A DNA stretch of 64,000 nucleotides, from NCBI GenBank assembly GCA_029776225.1, contig JAKOTR010000008.1:1-64000 (forward strand), in the 5' to 3' direction. The position numbers were made by a program, and so were the translations under genes. How positions within the stretch are numbered: the stretch's first letter is position 1; every line of letters begins with the position of its first letter. This stretch comes from Acidobacteriota bacterium (GTDB lineage: Bacteria; Acidobacteriota; Terriglobia; Bryobacterales; Bryobacteraceae). Below, one piece after another: positions 59,290 to 64,000 of this stretch. Under the pieces are notes generated by a model. It did no database searches. It saw only the letters and a list, made by a program, of their open reading frames with translations, and was not told the DNA's origin.

Positions 59290-59825
59290 TTCCGCTTCTC
59301 CCACCCCCCGCCCATCCACTCCATGAGCTGCTTGCGGCAGCGCGAATCCCAGGTATAAATCGTGTTGATCGAATGCACGCCCATCAGGGCCTGAATTTCG
59401 GGAAAGCTTTTCCCTTCCAGCTTGAGGCGGAACAGTTCCTTGCAGCGCTCGCCCATGCGGGCGATCCCGGCAACCAGGCGGTCGGCGATTTCCTTGCGCG
59501 CCAGGCTCGCCTCGGGGCTCGGATCGAGGGCGGCCAGCGGGATTTCATCGCTGGATACCTGGTTGTACTCTCCCCGGCGGTGCGCTTTGCGGTGCAGGCT
59601 CATCATCTTATACCTCAAGATGCGGAGACAGAGCGGCAACAAGTCCTGAAGCTGCTCGATGTGGCTGTACTTCTCGTGGAGGAGGAGCAGCACCTCCTGC
59701 GCAAGATCCTCCGCGGCGTCCCTCGATATACGAGATGCCGCGAAAGCGATCATCCTTTCACGCAGGCAGGAAAGGATTTCTTCCTTTTCGGAAACGGCGC
59801 GTGCTGCCGGCGGCCGGGAATCCAT
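59286..59825 (-). CDS. ECF-type RNA polymerase sigma factor
   Basis: A 179-residue sigma factor with regions 2 and 4 only. Region 2 reads FAASRISRDAAEDLAQEVLLLL and LPLCLRILRYKMMSLHRKAHRR; region 4 reads RMGERCKELFRLKLEGKSFP and IQALMGVHSINTIYTWDSRC. ATG 59825 is chosen. It heads an operon with the anti-sigma-like protein and the VIT/VWA gene. The intergenic region upstream contains inverted repeats that may be its own promoter or operator. Confidence 0.9.
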   Translation of the reverse strand: MDSRPPAARAVSEKEEILSCLRERMIAFAASRISRDAAEDLAQEVLLLLHEKYSHIEQLQDLLPLCLRILRYKMMSLHRKAHRRGEYNQVSSDEIPLAALDPSPEASLARKEIADRLVAGIARMGERCKELFRLKLEGKSFPEIQALMGVHSINTIYTWDSRCRKQLMEWMGGGWEKRK

Positions 59826-59943
59826 CGCCCTCGCAATCAGGATACTGCAAGACAAGATAGCGGAACGCGGATCGCCCTCTACGGCCTACGATCCGCGAGG
59901 CGAAGTCCGCGCATGGCCTGTTTCCTCCACGTTGCACGGCGAG

Positions 59944-60011
59944 CGTCACACTGCTGCCCTATGCGAGACTATGCCTTTTGGCGCCGCAGGAATCAATGGT
60001 CAAGTGTGACG
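59944..60011. promoter_or_regulatory. Inverted repeat pair upstream of the sigma-factor operon
   Basis: CGTCACACT (59944-59952) and AGTGTGACG (60003-60011) are perfect inverted 9-mers 50 bp apart. A second pair, ATCAATG (59992-59998) and CATTGAT (60022-60028), encloses the right copy. They lie in the 300-bp region between the sigma factor and the divergent DUF355 gene. The remainder of 59826-60127 shows no gene. Confidence 0.4.
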
Positions 60012-60111
60012 TTTCTTAGCACATTGATCGTTCCCGCCCGCTCGCTCAATGCCATCCATTCGGGCGACTGCCGATCGGGGACCCGGCAAGGACGGTACGC
60101 CTCCGGCGCGG

Positions 60112-60117
60112 TATCCT
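60112..60117 (+). promoter_or_regulatory. -10 box just upstream of the DUF355 gene
   Basis: TATCCT ends 10 nt before the ATG at 60128, predicting a leader of about 4 nt; no ribosome binding site is seen. Confidence 0.35.
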
Positions 60118-60127
60118 AGTTATTCCC

Positions 60128-60610
60128 ATGGAACTCAAGGCGATTCGGTTGGAAGTGCCCGAGGGCGGAAACATCATCCTCGGGCAGACGCATTTCATCA
60201 AGACCGTCGAGGACCTTTACGAGGCCATCGTGAACACGGTGCCGCAGATGAAGTTCGGCATCGCGTTCAATGAAGCCTCGGGCGCTTGCCTCACCCGCGC
60301 CGAAGGGAACGACGAGGAACTGAAACAGCTCGCCATCCGGAACGCGAGCGCCATCGCGGCGGGGCACACCTTCGTGATCGCGCTGCGCGACGGCTACCCC
60401 ATCAACGTGCTCGGGCGCATCAAAGATGTGCCGGAAGTCTGCTCCATTTTCTGCGCTACGGCGAACCCGGTCGAGGTGATCGTCGCGGAGACGGAGCAGG
60501 GGCGCGGCGTGCTCGGGGTGGTGGACGGCTCTTCTCCAAAGGGAGTCGAAGGCGAGCAGGACAGAGCATGGCGGCACGACTTGCTGCGAAAAATCGGATA
60601 CAAGCGGTGA
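60128..60610 (+). CDS. DUF355 / adenosine-specific kinase family protein
   Basis: A 160-residue cytoplasmic protein of the PF04008 family, annotated as adenosine-specific kinase after an archaeal structure. Conserved phrases visible: [61 protein letters not shown] and [17 protein letters not shown]. The length is standard. Biochemical activity remains poorly established for the family. metY follows after 39 nt. Confidence 0.9.
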   Translation: MELKAIRLEVPEGGNIILGQTHFIKTVEDLYEAIVNTVPQMKFGIAFNEASGACLTRAEGNDEELKQLAIRNASAIAAGHTFVIALRDGYPINVLGRIKDVPEVCSIFCATANPVEVIVAETEQGRGVLGVVDGSSPKGVEGEQDRAWRHDLLRKIGYKR

Positions 60611-60649
60611 GGGGCCTTACCGCAAACCAGACTGGGAGCAAATCAATAG

Positions 60650-61951
<1,302 letters not shown>

Positions 61952-61968
61952 GCCGCGTTGCTGGAGGG

Positions 61969-61993
61969 AGTCCGGGGCCGCGAGCCCCGGACT
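61969..61993. terminator. Bidirectional hairpin between metY and the lactonase gene
   Basis: AGTCCGGGGC and GCCCCGGACT, a perfect 10-bp stem with a 5-nt loop, centred between two convergent genes. It has no long T run on either side, but its position suggests a shared transcript end. Confidence 0.65.
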
Positions 61994-62001
61994 AATCGCA
62001 A

Positions 62002-63159
62002 CTACGCCGGGACGAACTTCACGCACACCGGCCGGTCAACCTTCAGTTGCTTGCCGGTGGGCGTGAGGCGCCCGCTCTTGCGGTCGACGCGGAACAGCAC
62101 GATGTTGCCGCTATCCTGGTTGGCGGCGAACAGGTAGGCGCCGGTGGGATCCAGGCGGAAGTTGCGCGGCGTTTTTCCCTCGGTCGAGACCCGCTCCACG
62201 GGCTGCAGTGTTCCGTTCCGTGCGATAGAGAAAACGGCAATGCTGTCATGCCCCCGGTTGGAGCCGTACAGGAACCGCCCGGCCGCGTCCACCAGGACCT
62301 CGGCGGTGGTGCTATTGCCGCTGAAGTCTTCCGGCAAAGTCGAGACCGTCTGCAATTCCGTGAACGCACCTTTCTTGGCGTCGTAGGAGAACGCCGTCAC
62401 CGTCGACAGCAGCTCGTTGATGACGTACGCGAATCTGCCGTTGGGATGAAAGGCAAGGTGGCGCGGTCCGGAGCCGGGCTTCAGCGAGGCGAACGGAGGG
62501 TCGTTGGGAGTGAGCGTACCCTTCTCCGCGTCGAAGCGGTAGACATACAGCTTGTCCGTGCCGAGGTCGGCGGCGATAGCGAAGCGGTTATCGGGCGAAG
62601 GCTGGATGGAATGCGCGTGCGCCTGGCGCTGGCGCCGCTGGTTGACGCTCGAACCGGTGTGCTGGATGAAAGCGCTAGGTTCGGAAAGCGTCCCGTCGGG
62701 GCCTATCGGGCACACGGCAACACTGCCTCCACCGTAGTTCGCCACGAGCACGTTCTTTCCCGTCTTATCAACGGAAACAAAGCACGGGCCTGGCCCTCCG
62801 GAGGAAACCTGGTTGATTGGGGTGAGTTTTCCCGTCGCGGTGTCGATGGCGAATCCGGCTACCCCGCCGGCGCGCTTGCCTTGAAAATTGCTGATCTCCA
62901 GCGCGGCGTAGAGGCGCCGGTTCGTGGGGTCGATGGCAAGAAAGGTCGGATTTGGCGCTTCGGCGGCAAGGCCGAGCTCTTCCGTCTCGCCGCTGGCCGC
63001 GTCGAAGCGGTAGGCATAAATGCCCTTGCTCTGCTGGCCGGTGTACGTGCCGACGTAGACAATAAACTTGCCCTTGGATGAGGCTCTTTGCGCTGCCAGG
63101 GCGGCCTTGGCCAACGGCAGCCCTGCCCATGTTGACAGGAAAGATCGACGAGTGCTCAT
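62002..63159 (-). CDS. Tat-exported lactonase (6-phosphogluconolactonase-like, YbhE/Pgl family)
   Basis: A 385-residue seven-bladed beta-propeller of the 3-carboxymuconate cyclase / 6-phosphogluconolactonase family. A Tat signal is present (TRRSFLSTWAGLPLAKAAL). Typical phrases: VYVGTYTGQQSKGIYAYRFD, APNPTFLAIDPTNRRLYA, VLVANYGGGSVAVCPI, HAHSIQPSPDNRFAIAADLG and TPRNFRLDPTGAYLFAANQDSGNI. Export indicates a substrate other than cytoplasmic 6-phosphogluconolactone, perhaps aldonolactones made by exported dehydrogenases. Confidence 0.88.
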   Translation of the reverse strand: MSTRRSFLSTWAGLPLAKAALAAQRASSKGKFIVYVGTYTGQQSKGIYAYRFDAASGETEELGLAAEAPNPTFLAIDPTNRRLYAALEISNFQGKRAGGVAGFAIDTATGKLTPINQVSSGGPGPCFVSVDKTGKNVLVANYGGGSVAVCPIGPDGTLSEPSAFIQHTGSSVNQRRQRQAHAHSIQPSPDNRFAIAADLGTDKLYVYRFDAEKGTLTPNDPPFASLKPGSGPRHLAFHPNGRFAYVINELLSTVTAFSYDAKKGAFTELQTVSTLPEDFSGNSTTAEVLVDAAGRFLYGSNRGHDSIAVFSIARNGTLQPVERVSTEGKTPRNFRLDPTGAYLFAANQDSGNIVLFRVDRKSGRLTPTGKQLKVDRPVCVKFVPA

Positions 63160-63221
63160 GGCTTTAATAAGATCGCACCCGCCGGGTCAAACGCAAGCCG
63201 CCTCGGCTCAACGCGAGCCGC

Positions 63222-64000
63222 TCATTCCCTCTTCAGAAGTCCTCCCGCCTGCAAAACGCGGCGCACCTTTTTCGGCGATACGGAAAGCTTTGCGGCTACG
63301 CGCGACACCTTGCGCCCTTCCCGCTCCCAGACCTTGGGAATGATGATTCCGGCGAATTCCTCGGTGATCTGCTGGAACGTCTTTCCGCCGACCAGTCCCT
63401 GCGACCACTCCTGCAACACGGTGTCGATGGGCCCCTTCTTCAGAACGCGCGAGCGCAGCTCCTGCAAGTCGTCCCAGATGTAGTCGCGGACGTCGGGTTT
63501 CAGCAGGGCGGTGGCCGCATCGCAGCACTCCCGGGCCGCGTTAGCATCGTCGAAAAACTCGTTGGAAAAGGTGAGGCCCTGCCAGATGTAGGCGCGGGCG
63601 AGCAGGCGGGGATTCTGCGTCCGGCGCGCGAACTCGACAGCGTCGCGCGCGTACTCTGCGGCGAGCTGTGCGTGCATGGACGGCCCGGCAAGCTCCTCGA
63701 TCTGTTCCTCGAACTTCGCATTCTCCACGATGCACGCCAGTATCCGCGCACGCGCCATGAGGATGTAATCACGCTTCTCCTCGCCCAGCCGGAAGGCGGA
63801 ACCGGCTTCCTCGCCCGCACGGTCAAGTTCGCCGCTGTCCAGGTAGAGAAAGCCGCGGTTGATGTGGATGGCGCCCGTTCCGTGGTGCGTGGGATGGCCG
63901 GCGTAAATGGCGGCGGCTTCCTCCAAATGCGAAAAGGCTTCCCTGCGGAGGCGCTCCAGGCGCTCGCGTTCGCTCCCCGTCCGGTGGGACCGCGCGCGCT
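63222..64000 (-). CDS. TPR-like protein with C-terminal helix-turn-helix (5' end outside the window)
   Basis: The frame is open from the window edge (64000) to the stop at 63222; an internal TTG at 63926 is not the start, because the same frame continues upstream with ERERLERLRREAFSHL. The visible part has TPR-type helices (GAIHINRGFLYLDSGELDRA, RRTQNPRLLARAYIWQGLTF) and ends in a Fis/HTH-like helix pair (GRKVSRVAAKLSVSPKKVRRVLQAGG). Probably a regulator that binds DNA through its C-terminus. Its family is unknown. Confidence 0.7.
   Translation of the reverse strand, partial: RARSHRTGSERERLERLRREAFSHLEEAAAIYAGHPTHHGTGAIHINRGFLYLDSGELDRAGEEAGSAFRLGEEKRDYILMARARILACIVENAKFEEQIEELAGPSMHAQLAAEYARDAVEFARRTQNPRLLARAYIWQGLTFSNEFFDDANAARECCDAATALLKPDVRDYIWDDLQELRSRVLKKGPIDTVLQEWSQGLVGGKTFQQITEEFAGIIIPKVWEREGRKVSRVAAKLSVSPKKVRRVLQAGGLLKRE

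Noticed and set aside
60611-60649. SAM riboswitch upstream of metY
   Set aside because: Only 39 nt separate the DUF355 stop from metY, too short for a known SAM riboswitch.

Overview
The window looks like a chromosomal segment from a GC-rich Acidobacteriota of the Bryobacterales/Solibacter type, possibly a metagenome-assembled genome. This is inferred from gene content. There is an Oar-like TonB-dependent receptor with an N-terminal carboxypeptidase-regulatory domain, and beside it a membrane regulator of a kind abundant in Solibacter. Other pointers are many Tat-exported sugar enzymes, collagen-like GPx proteins with the '[11 protein letters not shown]' domain, VIT/VWA and PEGA proteins, and sodium:solute symporters. 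Several genes start almost at their predicted transcription start, behind an extended -10 box (TGnTAnnnT), which suggests frequent leaderless transcription.

Layout. 1-200: the end of an insertion sequence that has cut off the 3' part of a collagen-like gene. 187-3066: two tandem paralogous collagen-like surface proteins; the intact one carries six 120-bp propeller repeats. 3242-4492: a secreted nitrilase-family hydrolase. 4609-11290: housekeeping genes (rpmI-rplT, zapB-like/zapA, rsmB, rpe, bamD with a response regulator, yajQ, a hydrolase, a lone receiver). 11291-13674: an accessory patch with a frameshifted NYN-domain gene behind a strong promoter and hairpin leader, a UBP zinc-finger protein and a WrbA. 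13687-21659: a HEAT protein, Tat-exported oxidoreductase and enolase-superfamily enzyme, aquaporin, a hemerythrin/PAS sensor with an FNR-like site, a broken HTH antitoxin and a Tat-exported deacetylase. 21842-28093: tRNA-Ser(GCT), pyrE-truA, a diguanylate cyclase with ymdB, a strong 6S RNA candidate, rlmH and a PfkB kinase. 28086-36101: a Cna-B-like protein, a RodZ-like HTH protein, a TPR/Pro-rich/PEGA membrane protein and a large Tat-exported glycosidase-like protein.

36208-47266 is the most coherent accessory system. A TonB receptor, a clan-A glycosidase and a DoxX/TIM-barrel fusion lie on the minus strand. A membrane-spanning regulator, a sodium:solute symporter, a two-helix membrane protein and galactokinase are divergent on the plus strand. 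The 300-bp space between carries three palindromes and promoters facing both ways. I read it as a galactoside uptake and utilisation locus; a Tat-exported sugar isomerase and an alpha-galactosidase lie 5 kb on.

47267-51507 holds a cold-shock gene behind a promoter-terminator leader, a toroid-like unknown protein and RNase R. 51772-60610 holds a DUF4398-like protein, the isomerase and alpha-galactosidase, then an ECF sigma factor - anti-sigma-like membrane protein - VIT/VWA operon and a DUF355 gene. The window closes with metY, a Tat-exported 6-phosphogluconolactonase-like protein and a TPR/HTH protein cut by the window edge. I saw no CRISPR array, prophage, rRNA or replication origin.
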